Positions 16,550-25,367 of a stretch of DNA of 53,173 nt are shown here, one piece after another. Within the stretch, counting starts at the first letter, position 1. Each line of letters begins with the position of its first letter. The position numbers and the translations under genes were made by a program. Below the pieces are notes generated by a model. The model made no database searches, had not been told where the DNA came from, and was given only the letters and a program-made list of their open reading frames with translations. This DNA is from Candidatus Anammoximicrobium sp. (GTDB lineage Bacteria > Planctomycetota > Planctomycetia > Pirellulales > Pirellulaceae). The stretch lies in the NCBI GenBank assembly GCA_012515235.1, contig JAAYYU010000030.1, forward strand, positions 1 to 53,173. The letters are read 5' to 3'.

Positions 16550-19102
16550 ATGTACGAACGGTTTACTGATCGCGCGCGGAAGGTGATGCAGTTGGCGAAC
16601 CAGGAAGCGCAGCGGTTCAATCATGAATACATCGGCACCGAGCACATCCTGCTGGGACTGGTCAAAGAAGGCAGCGGCGTGGCGGCCAACGTGCTGAAGA
16701 ACCTGGACGTGGATTTGCGCAAGATTCGCCTGGAGGTCGAGAAGCTGGTCCAGAGCGGGCCCGAGATGGTGACGATGGGCAAGCTGCCGCAGACGCCCCG
16801 CGCCAAGAAGGTCATCGAGTACTCGATGGAAGAAGCCCGCAACCTGAACCACAACTACGTCGGCACGGAGCACATCCTGCTGGGCCTGTTGCGCGAGCAG
16901 GAAGGCGTGGCCGCCCAGGTGCTGATGAACCTGGGCCTGAAGCTGGAGGACGTCCGCGAGGAAGTGCTGAATCTGCTGGGCCACGGTTTGGAGGGCGAGG
17001 AAGAGCCGGTCGGCGAACGCGTGGGGCGCGGCGAGGGCCGCGGTGAATCGCGGTCCAAGGGCAAATCGAAAACGCCGGCCCTGGACAGCTTCGGACGCGA
17101 CCTCACCCAGTTGGCGCGGCAGAACAAGCTGGATCCGGTCATCGGGCGGGAACGCGAAATCGAGCGGGCCATCCAGATCCTCTGCCGCCGCACCAAGAAC
17201 AACCCGGTGCTGCTGGGCGAAGCGGGCGTGGGCAAGACGGCGATCGTCGAGGGCTTCGCCCAGCGCGTGGTGAGCGGCAATATCCCGGACCTGTTGTCCG
17301 AAAAGCGGATCGTCGTGCTCGATCTGGCCATGATGGTCGCCGGCACCAAGTACCGCGGCCAGTTCGAGGAGCGGATCAAGGCCGTGATGAACGAAGTCCG
17401 GCGCGCCAAGAACACGATCCTGTTCATCGACGAATTGCACACGCTGGTGGGCGCCGGCGGCGCCGAGGGCGCCATCGACGCGGCCAACGTGCTCAAACCG
17501 GCGCTGGCCCGCGGCGAAATCCAGTGCATCGGGGCCACGACGCTGGACGAATACCGCAAGTACATCGAAAAGGACAACGCCCTGGCCCGCCGCTTTCAGG
17601 AGATCATCGTCGATCCCACCAGCGCCGACGAGACGGTGGCGATTCTCAAAGGCCTGCGGCCGCGCTACGAGGAGCACCATCGCGTCCAGTTCACGGACGA
17701 CGCGCTGGCCGCCGCGGTCGAGTTGTCGGAACGCTACGTCACGTCCCGCTGCCTGCCGGACAAGGCCATCGACGTGATGGACGAGGCCGGCGCCCGCATC
17801 CGCCTGCGGTCCATGACGCGTCCGCCCGACCTGAAGGAAATCGACGACGACGTCGAACGCCTGAACCGCGAGAAAGAGGAAGCCGTCGCCGCCCAGGATT
17901 TTGAAAAGGCGGCGGCGATCCGCGATCAGGCCGACAAGCTCAAAAAGAAGAAGGACCAGATCACCCGCGAATACCGCGAACGGTCCAAGCAGACCGACGG
18001 CGTGGTGGACGCGGAGGTGATCGCCGAGGTCGTCTCGCGCATGACCGGCGTCCCGCTGACGCGGCTGTCGACCGAAGAGAGCCTGCGGCTGATGAAGATG
18101 GAAGAGGAATTGCACAAGCGGGTCGTAAGCCAGGAAAACGCCGTAACGGCGGTGGCCAAGTCGGTGCGCCGCAGTCGCAGCGGCCTGAAAGATCCGCGCC
18201 GCCCGACCGGCTGCTTCGTCTTCGCCGGCCCCACGGGCGTCGGCAAGACGCTGCTGGCCAAGGCGCTGGCCGAGTACCTGTTCGGCGACCAGGACGCGCT
18301 GGTCCATATCGACATGAGCGAGTATGCGGAGAAGCACAACGTCAGCCGCTTGATCGGCGCCCCGCCGGGCTACGTCGGCTACGAAGAGGGCGGCCAGCTG
18401 ACCGAACGCATCCGCCGCCGGCCCTACTCGGTGGTCCTCCTGGACGAAATCGAAAAAGCCCACCCGGAGATCTTCAACACCCTGCTGCAGGTCATGGAGG
18501 AAGGCCGCTTGACGGACGCCTTCGGCCGCAAGGTGGATTTCCGCAACGTGGTGCTGATCATGACCACCAACGCCGGCGCCGAGGCGATCAAGAACGAAGG
18601 CGGCTTCGGCTTCCAGCAACCCGACCGCGACGCCTCCTACGAGAGCATGAAGACTCGCGTCACGGACCAGATCGAAAAAGTCTTCCGACCGGAGTTCCTC
18701 AATCGGCTGGACGACGTCATCGTGTTCCGCCACCTGACGCACGACGATCTGAAGCGCGTGATTGAGATGGAGGTGGTCCAGGTCCGCAAGCGGTTGGCCG
18801 AACGGGGATTCCAGCTGGAACTGACCGACGCCGCCAAGGAGTTCCTGATCAAGGTGGCCTGCAAGGACCTCGATTTTGGCGCCCGTCCGCTGCGCCGCGC
18901 GATCGAGAACCACGTGGAGGACCCGTTGTCCGAGGAGTTGCTGAAAGGCACCTTCCAGGGCAACAACAAGATCATCGTCGACGCGATCCGGGACGACGAG
19001 GGCAAGGTGCGGCGCATCGACTTCCGCGGCGAGACCGTCGAGGCCGCCGAACCCGCCGCGCCCGAAGCGGCGGACGAGCCGGCGCTTGCCGCGGCCACGT
19101 GA
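16550..19102 (+). CDS. clpC: ATP-dependent protease regulatory ATPase ClpC
   Basis: 850 aa. Two Clp N repeats (about 1-150, each with the HILLGLL motif), AAA+ domain 1 with Walker A GEAGVGKT at 223-230, a UVR-type middle coiled coil (about 440-475, [18 protein letters not shown]), AAA+ domain 2 with GPTGVGKT at 560-567, and the ClpB-type D2 small domain. The UVR/middle domain marks ClpC rather than ClpA or ClpB. It unfolds proteins and feeds ClpP. GAGGGG precedes ATG 16550. Confidence 0.95.
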   Translation: MYERFTDRARKVMQLANQEAQRFNHEYIGTEHILLGLVKEGSGVAANVLKNLDVDLRKIRLEVEKLVQSGPEMVTMGKLPQTPRAKKVIEYSMEEARNLNHNYVGTEHILLGLLREQEGVAAQVLMNLGLKLEDVREEVLNLLGHGLEGEEEPVGERVGRGEGRGESRSKGKSKTPALDSFGRDLTQLARQNKLDPVIGREREIERAIQILCRRTKNNPVLLGEAGVGKTAIVEGFAQRVVSGNIPDLLSEKRIVVLDLAMMVAGTKYRGQFEERIKAVMNEVRRAKNTILFIDELHTLVGAGGAEGAIDAANVLKPALARGEIQCIGATTLDEYRKYIEKDNALARRFQEIIVDPTSADETVAILKGLRPRYEEHHRVQFTDDALAAAVELSERYVTSRCLPDKAIDVMDEAGARIRLRSMTRPPDLKEIDDDVERLNREKEEAVAAQDFEKAAAIRDQADKLKKKKDQITREYRERSKQTDGVVDAEVIAEVVSRMTGVPLTRLSTEESLRLMKMEEELHKRVVSQENAVTAVAKSVRRSRSGLKDPRRPTGCFVFAGPTGVGKTLLAKALAEYLFGDQDALVHIDMSEYAEKHNVSRLIGAPPGYVGYEEGGQLTERIRRRPYSVVLLDEIEKAHPEIFNTLLQVMEEGRLTDAFGRKVDFRNVVLIMTTNAGAEAIKNEGGFGFQQPDRDASYESMKTRVTDQIEKVFRPEFLNRLDDVIVFRHLTHDDLKRVIEMEVVQVRKRLAERGFQLELTDAAKEFLIKVACKDLDFGARPLRRAIENHVEDPLSEELLKGTFQGNNKIIVDAIRDDEGKVRRIDFRGETVEAAEPAAPEAADEPALAAAT

Positions 19103-19164
19103 CGTTCCGGTCCGGCAGCCACGTTCGGCAGCGGTCCAAGATCAACTCCGCGGTTTTGTCGAAC

Positions 19165-19196
19165 GGACTTTAGTTCGCTCCGGCGGACTGAAGTCC
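19165..19196 (+). repeat. Hairpin after clpC (possible terminator or small dispersed repeat)
   Basis: A 13-nt arm GGACTTTAGTTCG pairs with CGGACTGAAGTCC (19184-19196) around a 6-nt loop. The two mismatches are G-U pairs in RNA on the plus strand. There is no T tract after it, so Rho-independent termination is doubtful. It sits 62 bp after the clpC stop. Confidence 0.5.
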
Positions 19197-19350
19197 GCCC
19201 TACGAAACAGTCTCTGGACAGACGCTCAAGTCGCCGCGCCCTGCCGCGGGCGTGTTTCTCCGGCGCTTGTTCCACCATCCGCGCCCAGCGCGGCACACGG
19301 ATTCGCGATCTGGAAAAAAGCCGGAGTTGCGACATGCCGCGACACTGGTT

Positions 19351-19359
19351 TGATATAAT
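19351..19359 (+). promoter_or_regulatory. Extended -10 promoter
   Basis: TGATATAAT: a perfect TATAAT preceded by TG, as in extended -10 promoters; no good -35 at the right distance. 60 nt before the SDR start of the transketolase operon. The rest of the 317-bp gap after clpC holds only the hairpin at 19165. Confidence 0.6.
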
Positions 19360-19419
19360 CGCGGGCGTTCGGCTGGCCGTGCGCGAGCTTGGCCGTTGGT
19401 GTGTCGAAGAGGAGACGGC

Positions 19420-20178
19420 ATGGGGATTCTGGAACGTTTCCGGCTGGACGGCAAGAAAGCCTTGGTGACCGGCGCCGGGCGCGGCATCGGCCAGGCGTTG
19501 GCGGTGGCGCTGGCGGAGGCCGGGGCCGACGTGGCCGTCAATGACCTGGACGGCCGGACCGCGGAAGCGACGGCGGCGGCGATCCGAAAACTGGGCCGCG
19601 CGGCGACGGCGATTCAGGCCGACGTGTCGGAGATCGGAGCGGGACAGCGGCTGGTCGATGCGGTCCTGGCGGATTTCGGCCGGTTGGATATCGCGGTGAA
19701 CAACGTCGGCGTCGCAATCCCGATCAAGGACTCGACGGACGTCACGCCCGCCGAGTGGGAGTGGCTGTTCAACGCCAACCTCCGCGGCACGTTCTTCTGT
19801 GCCCAGGCGGAGGCTCGGGCCATGATCCCTCACGGCTACGGCAAAATCATCAACCTGGCCTCGATCTGCGGCCACGTCGTGTGGCCCGAATGGCAGTCCC
19901 TGTACAGCGTCTCGAAAGCGGGCGTGATTCACTTGACGCGCTGCCTGGGCGCGGAGTTCATCCGGCACGGGATCCGAGTGAACGCCATCAGTCCGGGCGT
20001 GACGCGCACGCCGGAGTTGTTCGAGCAGGTGGTTCCGGTCTTCCTGTCGCGGGCTCCGATCGATCGCATCGCCGGCGTGGCCGACATCCAAGGGGCCGTC
20101 GTCTATCTGGCCTCGGAGGTCTCGGACTTCATGGTCGGCCAGGAGTTGGTGCTCGACGGGGGATACACGCTGATGTGA
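19420..20178 (+). CDS. Short-chain dehydrogenase/reductase
   Basis: 252 aa classical SDR. Nucleotide-binding TGAGRGIG near the N-terminus, NNVG (in place of NNAG), catalytic Y162 and K166 in YSVSK, PGVTRT, and C-terminal FMVGQELVLDGGY. ATG 19420 with GAGGAG 6 nt upstream. First gene of a five-gene run with a split transketolase, so a sugar or sugar-derived ketone/alcohol is a likely substrate. The exact substrate cannot be read. Confidence 0.88.
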   Translation: MGILERFRLDGKKALVTGAGRGIGQALAVALAEAGADVAVNDLDGRTAEATAAAIRKLGRAATAIQADVSEIGAGQRLVDAVLADFGRLDIAVNNVGVAIPIKDSTDVTPAEWEWLFNANLRGTFFCAQAEARAMIPHGYGKIINLASICGHVVWPEWQSLYSVSKAGVIHLTRCLGAEFIRHGIRVNAISPGVTRTPELFEQVVPVFLSRAPIDRIAGVADIQGAVVYLASEVSDFMVGQELVLDGGYTLM

Positions 20179-20273
20179 ACTGACGCGCGGTGCGTCCGGC
20201 TTTCCGTCCCGGCCCTTGCCTGGGGCATCGGGCCGGCCGGCACGACGTGCTTCGCAGGGATAAGGAGTTGTCC

Positions 20274-21107
20274 GTGACGTCGAACCCTGATGACTGGGTC
20301 GACCGCTGCCGAGTGTTGGCGCGGCGGATCCGCGAGCATTGTCTGCGGATGACCCATCGGGGCCACAGCGGCCACGTGGGCAGCATGCTGTCGATGGCGG
20401 AGATCCTGAGCGTGCTGTACACGCGGGTCCTGAAGGTGGACCCCGCCGACCCGCGCCGGCCGGATCGCGATCGGTTTGTGTTGAGCAAGGGACATGGCGG
20501 CTGCGCCGTGTACGCGGTCCTGGGCGAGCTGGGCTTTTTTCCGAAGGCCTGGTTCGAAGGCTATTACCGCGACAAAGGCCGGCTGATGGGCCACATTTCG
20601 CACCATGTGCCGGGCGTGGAGTTCTCGACCGGGTCGCTGGGACACGGTCTGCCCGTGGCCGTGGGCATGGCCTTGGCGGCCCGCCGGGCGCGGCGGACGC
20701 ACCGCGTGGTGTGCCTGATGAGCGACGGCGACTGCGACGCGGGGAGCAGTTGGGAGGCGCTGCTCTTCGCGGCCCAGCACCGGCTGGACAACTTGACGGT
20801 GATCGTCGACTACAATCGGATTCAGGCGTTGGGTTTTTCGCGAGACATTCTCGACCTGGAGCCGCTGGCCCGGAAGTTGGCGGCCTGTCATTGGGCGGTC
20901 CAGGAAGTGGACGGCCACGACGTGGCGGCCCTCGACCAGGCGCTGAGCACGCTGCCGTTCGAGCCCGGCCAGCCCTCGTGGCTCGTCTGCCACACGGTCA
21001 AGGGAAAGGGCGTGAGCTTTATGGAGAACACCGTCTCCTGCCACTACGGCTCGGTCGACGACCGGCAACTGGCCCAGGCCCTGCGGGAACTGGAGGCGGC
21101 GTCATGA
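20274..21107 (+). CDS. Transketolase, N-terminal (TPP-binding) subunit
   Basis: 277 aa from GTG 20274 with AAGGAG 6 nt upstream. Contains HRGHSGHVG, LSKGHGGCAVY, GSLGHGLPVAVGMA and the TPP/metal motif MSDGDCDAGSSWEA, then VIVDYNRIQALG. The SDGDC form differs from the GDGE of housekeeping transketolases and resembles the two-subunit enzymes found in specialised sugar pathways. Transfers a two-carbon ketol group together with the next gene, which it overlaps (ATGA). Confidence 0.92.
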   Translation: MTSNPDDWVDRCRVLARRIREHCLRMTHRGHSGHVGSMLSMAEILSVLYTRVLKVDPADPRRPDRDRFVLSKGHGGCAVYAVLGELGFFPKAWFEGYYRDKGRLMGHISHHVPGVEFSTGSLGHGLPVAVGMALAARRARRTHRVVCLMSDGDCDAGSSWEALLFAAQHRLDNLTVIVDYNRIQALGFSRDILDLEPLARKLAACHWAVQEVDGHDVAALDQALSTLPFEPGQPSWLVCHTVKGKGVSFMENTVSCHYGSVDDRQLAQALRELEAAS

Positions 21108-22027
21108 GAAGCCTGTTCAACAAGGTCCTGGTCGACATCGCGAAGGCCGACGAGCGGATTTGGATGATCCTGGCGGACATCGGCTACGGCGAGATCGAGC
21201 CCTTTCGCGACACGTTCCCCGACCGCTGGTACAACTGCGGCGTGGCCGAGCAGAACATGACCGGAGTGGCCTGCGGCGTGGCGTTGGAAGGGAACATCGC
21301 GATCACGTACAGCATCGCCAATTTCCCGACGTTGCGCTGCCTGGAGCAGATCCGCAACGACGTCTGCTATCACCACGCGAACGTCAAGATCGTCATCATC
21401 GGCGGCGGGTTGGCCTACGGAGCGCTGGGCGTCTCGCACCAGGCGACCGAGGACATCGCCATCATGCGCGCGCTGCCGAACATGGTCGTCTTCTGCCCCT
21501 GCGACTTTGCCGAGGCCGAGGCGGGCGTCCACGCGATGATCGCTCACGACGGCCCCTTCTACTACCGTTGCGGCTACAAGAAAGAGCCGCCGGTCCACGC
21601 GGGCCCGATCGAGTTCCAGCTCGGCCGGGCGATCCGGGTCCGCGACGGGCGCGACCTGACGTTCCTCTTTACGGGCACGATCGGCAGCCAGGTGGTCAAG
21701 GCCGCCGAGACCTTGAATCGCGAGGGCCTCGCATGCCGGGTGCTCAGCATGCACACGGTCAAGCCCCTCGATCGCGAGGCGATCCTGGCGGCGGCCGAGG
21801 AAACGGGGGGCCTGGTGGTGGTCGAGGAGCACCAGATCAGCGGCGGACTAGGCGGCGCGGTGGCCGAGGTTCTGGCCGACGCCTGCGTCGCCCCGCGGCG
21901 GTTCCTGCGCATCGGCCTGCCCGACGTCTACGTGTCCCAGGTCGGGAGCCACGAATGGCTGTTGGACCAGTACGGGCTGTCGGCAGAGAAAATTGCCGGC
22001 ACAGTGCGCACGATGTTTGGCAGTTAA
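21104..22027 (+). CDS. Transketolase, C-terminal (pyrimidine and C) subunit
   Basis: 307 aa. GVAEQNMTGVACGVALEG carries the catalytic glutamate that activates TPP; then a transketolase C domain (IGSQVVKAAETLNREGLACRVLSM, VVVEEHQISGGLG). Coupled to the N-terminal subunit by ATGA overlap. Together they equal one full transketolase of about 584 residues, shorter than the roughly 660 of single-chain enzymes. Confidence 0.92.
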   Translation: MRSLFNKVLVDIAKADERIWMILADIGYGEIEPFRDTFPDRWYNCGVAEQNMTGVACGVALEGNIAITYSIANFPTLRCLEQIRNDVCYHHANVKIVIIGGGLAYGALGVSHQATEDIAIMRALPNMVVFCPCDFAEAEAGVHAMIAHDGPFYYRCGYKKEPPVHAGPIEFQLGRAIRVRDGRDLTFLFTGTIGSQVVKAAETLNREGLACRVLSMHTVKPLDREAILAAAEETGGLVVVEEHQISGGLGGAVAEVLADACVAPRRFLRIGLPDVYVSQVGSHEWLLDQYGLSAEKIAGTVRTMFGS

Positions 22028-22053
22028 CGATTGATCAACGGAGGAGGTGCAAG

Positions 22054-22971
22054 ATGGACCGGAAGGCTTGGACTCTGACTCGTCGAACGTTCCTGGCGGC
22101 CGCGGCTGGCGGAGTGGCGGCAACGGCTTGGACGCCGCCGCTGGCGGCCCAGTTGCCGCCGCCGGCGAAGGAGGGCACGCTGCGGGACCGATTGTGGCTG
22201 TTTGGCAGCCCCACCGGCAGCACGGCACCGCATACGAAACGCCGGACGGTAATGAGTCCTGCCGAGGGGGCGATCTACTTGGGAGTTCCCAACCTCTACA
22301 TGAATCAGGCCAACGCGGGACCGGAGGCGGAACTCGGCCGGTTCGAGCCGCCCTTCGCGCAATATGCGGTCGCGCTGCGGCTGTTCAAACGCGTCCTCTG
22401 GGGACTCGTCGGCTCGGGCGGGTTCACGACGCCGGAGGAACGCAAGGAAGGGGTGGAGCTGATCCTCAAAACGCCCAACTTCGTCGGGGCGCACCTGGAC
22501 GACTTCTTTACGTCCAAGGCGGAGGGCAAGCGGGCCGTGCTCACGCTGGATGAACTGCGGGAGATTCGGAAGACCTTGAAAGCCGCTGGCCGGCCCCTGG
22601 AGATCTACTCCACGTACTACACCACCCTGCTGAAGTTCCCGCTCGACGATTACTTGAAGCTGCTCGACGGCGTCACGTTCTGGACGTGGAAGCCCGAGGA
22701 CCTGGTGCATCTGGAGTCCCATCTGGCCAAGGTCAAACAAGTTGCTCCGCACCTGAAGGTGATCTTGGGCTGCTACCTGGTGGATTTCACACGGAAGGTC
22801 TCCATCCCGATTCCGGCCATGCAGCGACAGTGCGAGTTCGGCCTGGAAGCCCTCCGGCAGAAACAAATCGAGGGCATGATGTTCCTCAGCAACGGCGTGA
22901 TGGACGTCGGCTTCGAGGCCGTCGAGTGGACGCGCGAGTGGATTCAGAAGGTCGGCGACACGCCGGTTTGA
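22054..22971 (+). CDS. Tat-exported protein of unknown function, probable TIM-barrel fold
   Basis: 305 aa. Twin-arginine signal LTRRTFLAAAAGG then a cleavage-like PLAAQ. The mature part reads as alternating strands and helices (NFVGAHLDDFF, LEIYSTYYTTLLKFPLD, LDGVTFWTWKPEDL, LKVILGCYLVDF, IEGMMFLSNGVMDVGFEA), as in barrel glycosidase-like proteins. Asp pair HLDDFF and Trp-rich TFWTWK could form an active site. Excellent GGAGGAGGTG ahead of ATG 22054. 26 nt after the transketolase, so likely in the same operon; it would act outside the cytoplasm. Confidence 0.75.
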   Translation: MDRKAWTLTRRTFLAAAAGGVAATAWTPPLAAQLPPPAKEGTLRDRLWLFGSPTGSTAPHTKRRTVMSPAEGAIYLGVPNLYMNQANAGPEAELGRFEPPFAQYAVALRLFKRVLWGLVGSGGFTTPEERKEGVELILKTPNFVGAHLDDFFTSKAEGKRAVLTLDELREIRKTLKAAGRPLEIYSTYYTTLLKFPLDDYLKLLDGVTFWTWKPEDLVHLESHLAKVKQVAPHLKVILGCYLVDFTRKVSIPIPAMQRQCEFGLEALRQKQIEGMMFLSNGVMDVGFEAVEWTREWIQKVGDTPV

Positions 22972-23062
22972 AACGCAGGAAACGCCCGCGTTGGGCCGCG
23001 CCCCCGACAGGGAGCGCGGCGTTGGCCGGAACCACGTCAATCTGATGCGAAGGAGTCTGCGC

Positions 23063-23836
23063 GTGAGACGACTTGAGGACCGGGTAGCCATCGTCACCGG
23101 GGCGGGGCGCGGCATCGGGTACGCCGCCGCCGAGGCGTTCGTGCGCGAAGGGGCGCGCGTGGTGCTGGCGGAGCTCGACCCGGAGTTGGGAACCCAGGCC
23201 GAATCCCGCCTCCGCGCAGCCGGCGGCGAGGCCCGGTTCGTCCCGACGGATTGCGGCGACCGGGCCAGCGTGGAGGCCTTGCTGACCCGGACCGACGAAC
23301 TGTTCGGCGCGCTGCACGTGCTGTACAACAACGCCTCGATCTTCCTCCCCCAGGATCAGCCCGTCGCCGACTTGGACGAGACAGTCTGGGACCGCGTGAT
23401 CCGCGTCAACCTGAAGAGCGTGTTCCTGTGCTGCAAATTCGCCATCCCGCGGATCATCCGCTCCGGCGGCGGTTCGGTCATCAACACGGCTTCCAGTGCC
23501 GCGGTGATCGGGATTCCCGGCTGCGACGCCTACACGGCCACCAAGGGCGCGACGGTCGCCCTGACCCGTTCGCTGGCTGTCGAATACGGCCGCCAGGGTG
23601 TCCGCGTAAACTGCATCTGCCCCGCCGGGGTCGAGACGGAAATGATGCGCGTGAGCAACCTGGACAACGCCGCCTTCGACGCCGAATTCTTCTTCCGCCG
23701 CGCGCCGTTGGGCCGCTTTGGCCGCCCGGAAGAGATCGCCCAGCTGGCCGTGTTTCTGGCCTCCAACGAGTCGTCCTACGTCCAGGGAGCTATCGTCCGC
23801 GCCGACGGCGGCATCACGATCGCTCCGATTGCCTAG
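23063..23836 (+). CDS. Short-chain dehydrogenase/reductase
   Basis: 257 aa from GTG 23063 with AGGAG 7 nt before it (ATG 23045 overlaps that Shine-Dalgarno). TGAGRGIG, NNASI (NNAG variant), catalytic Y157 and K161 in YTATK, PAGVETEM, and GAIVRADGGITI. Second SDR of the transketolase operon; the two SDRs are only distantly alike, so they probably act on different intermediates. Array of hairpin repeats begins right after its stop. Confidence 0.88.
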   Translation: MRRLEDRVAIVTGAGRGIGYAAAEAFVREGARVVLAELDPELGTQAESRLRAAGGEARFVPTDCGDRASVEALLTRTDELFGALHVLYNNASIFLPQDQPVADLDETVWDRVIRVNLKSVFLCCKFAIPRIIRSGGGSVINTASSAAVIGIPGCDAYTATKGATVALTRSLAVEYGRQGVRVNCICPAGVETEMMRVSNLDNAAFDAEFFFRRAPLGRFGRPEEIAQLAVFLASNESSYVQGAIVRADGGITIAPIA

Positions 23837-23854
23837 CCGCCTGTGGAAACGTCC

Positions 23855-24041
23855 GAGGCCCCCACGCTGCTTGCCAGCGTGGAGCCGTGTTCAGCACCAG
23901 CCGTCGTCCCAGCCCCTTGGCCTCCGAGGCCACCACGCTGCTTGCCAGCGTGGAGCCGTGTTCAGCACCAGTCGTCGAACCGCTCAATGCGTTCAGCATC
24001 TTGAACACCGCTCCACGCTGGCGAGCAGCGTGGTGGCGAAA
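23855..24041. repeat. Hairpin repeat array, locus 1 (two direct copies and one inverted)
   Basis: Between the convergent ends of the SDR and deacetylase genes. Each copy has arms CCACGCTG and CAGCGTGG around a 5-nt loop, then AGCCGTGTTCAGCACCAG. Copies begin near 23860 and 23931 (71 bp apart). A third, inverted copy lies at 24001-24040 and is identical over 40 of 40 bases to 42336-42375 on the other strand. The remaining bases to 24191 hold no gene I can see. Confidence 0.85.
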
Positions 24042-24191
24042 CAGCCGATGGCTTCGTGCCGGGCTGCGTTCGATTCCACTGCTTGGCACACACGTGCTCC
24101 CTGTACTGCAGTACCCACTGACGAGCGCGGTCCGGTTTGCCACACTGTCCCCAGAGCGACTGGGCCCGTGCATGGCCTGTTCGCGCCGTCG

Positions 24192-25157
24192 TCATCGCTT
24201 CGCTCGCTCTTTGGCGTCTTTCTGGTCGAGGTTTCGGTGGCTTTTGACATAGGCTCCGATCGCGCCGACCGTGTCGACCCACAACTCCGGCTTGGTCTGC
24301 AAGTACTCACACAGGGCGGCGATGTTGCCCGTGGACAGGCCCTCGCCGCCGGGATGCTGGGGCACCTCGTGGGCGACGAGGATGAGCCAGTAGCCCGTGG
24401 CGAGCGCCTGATCGGCGTAGCTTTTCAGTTGGGCGAGGTCGTCGCGGTCCACGCCGAGGGCCTGGACCATGGCCAGGTCGCAGAACGAGGGATTGTTGAA
24501 GTATTCGCCTCGGTAGCCCCGGCCGACGAGAAAGTGCCGCGCCACGACGGGCACGTAACTGGCCCGATTCTCGCCGCGGCCCACGAAGTCGAGGCCGCAA
24601 GGATAGGCATAGCTGACTGGCGTGACGCCCAGCATCTGGTGCAGGCTCCGATTGGCTTCGAGCAACTCGGCGTCGATCTTCTCTAGGGTGTAATTCTCCA
24701 GCGCGCGTTCGCCGGGGCCGATCCAGGGAAAGTTCCCGCTGCACGGGTGGTGGACCGAGTGATTGCCGATTTCGTGACCGGCGGCGGCGACCGCGCGCCA
24801 CAGATCCTGCTTCTTCTCGACGTTGACGAGACTGACGAAGTACGTTACGCAAATCCCGTACTGCTTGAACAAGGCGGCGCTGCGATGCTCGACCTGGCTT
24901 TCGCGTGCGTCGTCGAAAGAGATGGATAACGCGCCTCGCACGCCTTGGGGCCAGGAGAAACTGGCGGCCGGAAGAAGCGGGGCCTCCGGGCTTGAGGGCT
25001 TGGCCACCTCACAGGTATCGCAGCCCGCTGGACGGTGCCGCGGACCGGCCGCGGAGGGACCAGCTCGCTCCGCCTCTGGTCTGCCGGCGTCATCGCCGGC
25101 CAGGGCTGGACTCGCGAGCAACAGCAACCACGCGCAAACAGACGAAAAGGATTTCAC
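24192..25157 (-). CDS. Secreted polysaccharide deacetylase (NodB fold)
   Basis: 321 aa from GTG 25157, chosen because AGGAGG is 8 nt upstream. Signal peptide (VCAWLLLLASPALAG), a linker of about 40 residues with a CDTC pair, then the NodB domain: SISFDDARES with the metal and catalytic aspartates (about D82-D83), GHEIGNHSVHHPC with the H-X3-H metal pair (about H133 and H137), YAYPCG, and LVAHEVP near the end. Such enzymes remove acetyl groups from chitin, peptidoglycan or other N- or O-acetylated glycans outside the cell. Confidence 0.85.
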   Translation of the reverse strand: MKSFSSVCAWLLLLASPALAGDDAGRPEAERAGPSAAGPRHRPAGCDTCEVAKPSSPEAPLLPAASFSWPQGVRGALSISFDDARESQVEHRSAALFKQYGICVTYFVSLVNVEKKQDLWRAVAAAGHEIGNHSVHHPCSGNFPWIGPGERALENYTLEKIDAELLEANRSLHQMLGVTPVSYAYPCGLDFVGRGENRASYVPVVARHFLVGRGYRGEYFNNPSFCDLAMVQALGVDRDDLAQLKSYADQALATGYWLILVAHEVPQHPGGEGLSTGNIAALCEYLQTKPELWVDTVGAIGAYVKSHRNLDQKDAKERAKR

Positions 25158-25367
25158 GGGCAAAGCCTCCTGGAACCAAACGTTGATGGGGCGAGGCGAC
25201 GTCCGTTTTGGAACTCATCACGGCAGCCCGCCCGCACTGAGTGCTCCCCTTTTGATTCGACCATGTTTTTTCAGAAAGGAACTCTTGATCGCGTGCTTAT
25301 GCTATTCTATCCGCTGCTGGAGGAAACTGCAGCGCCCCGCCACTGACACCCGTGGAGACAGACGGAC

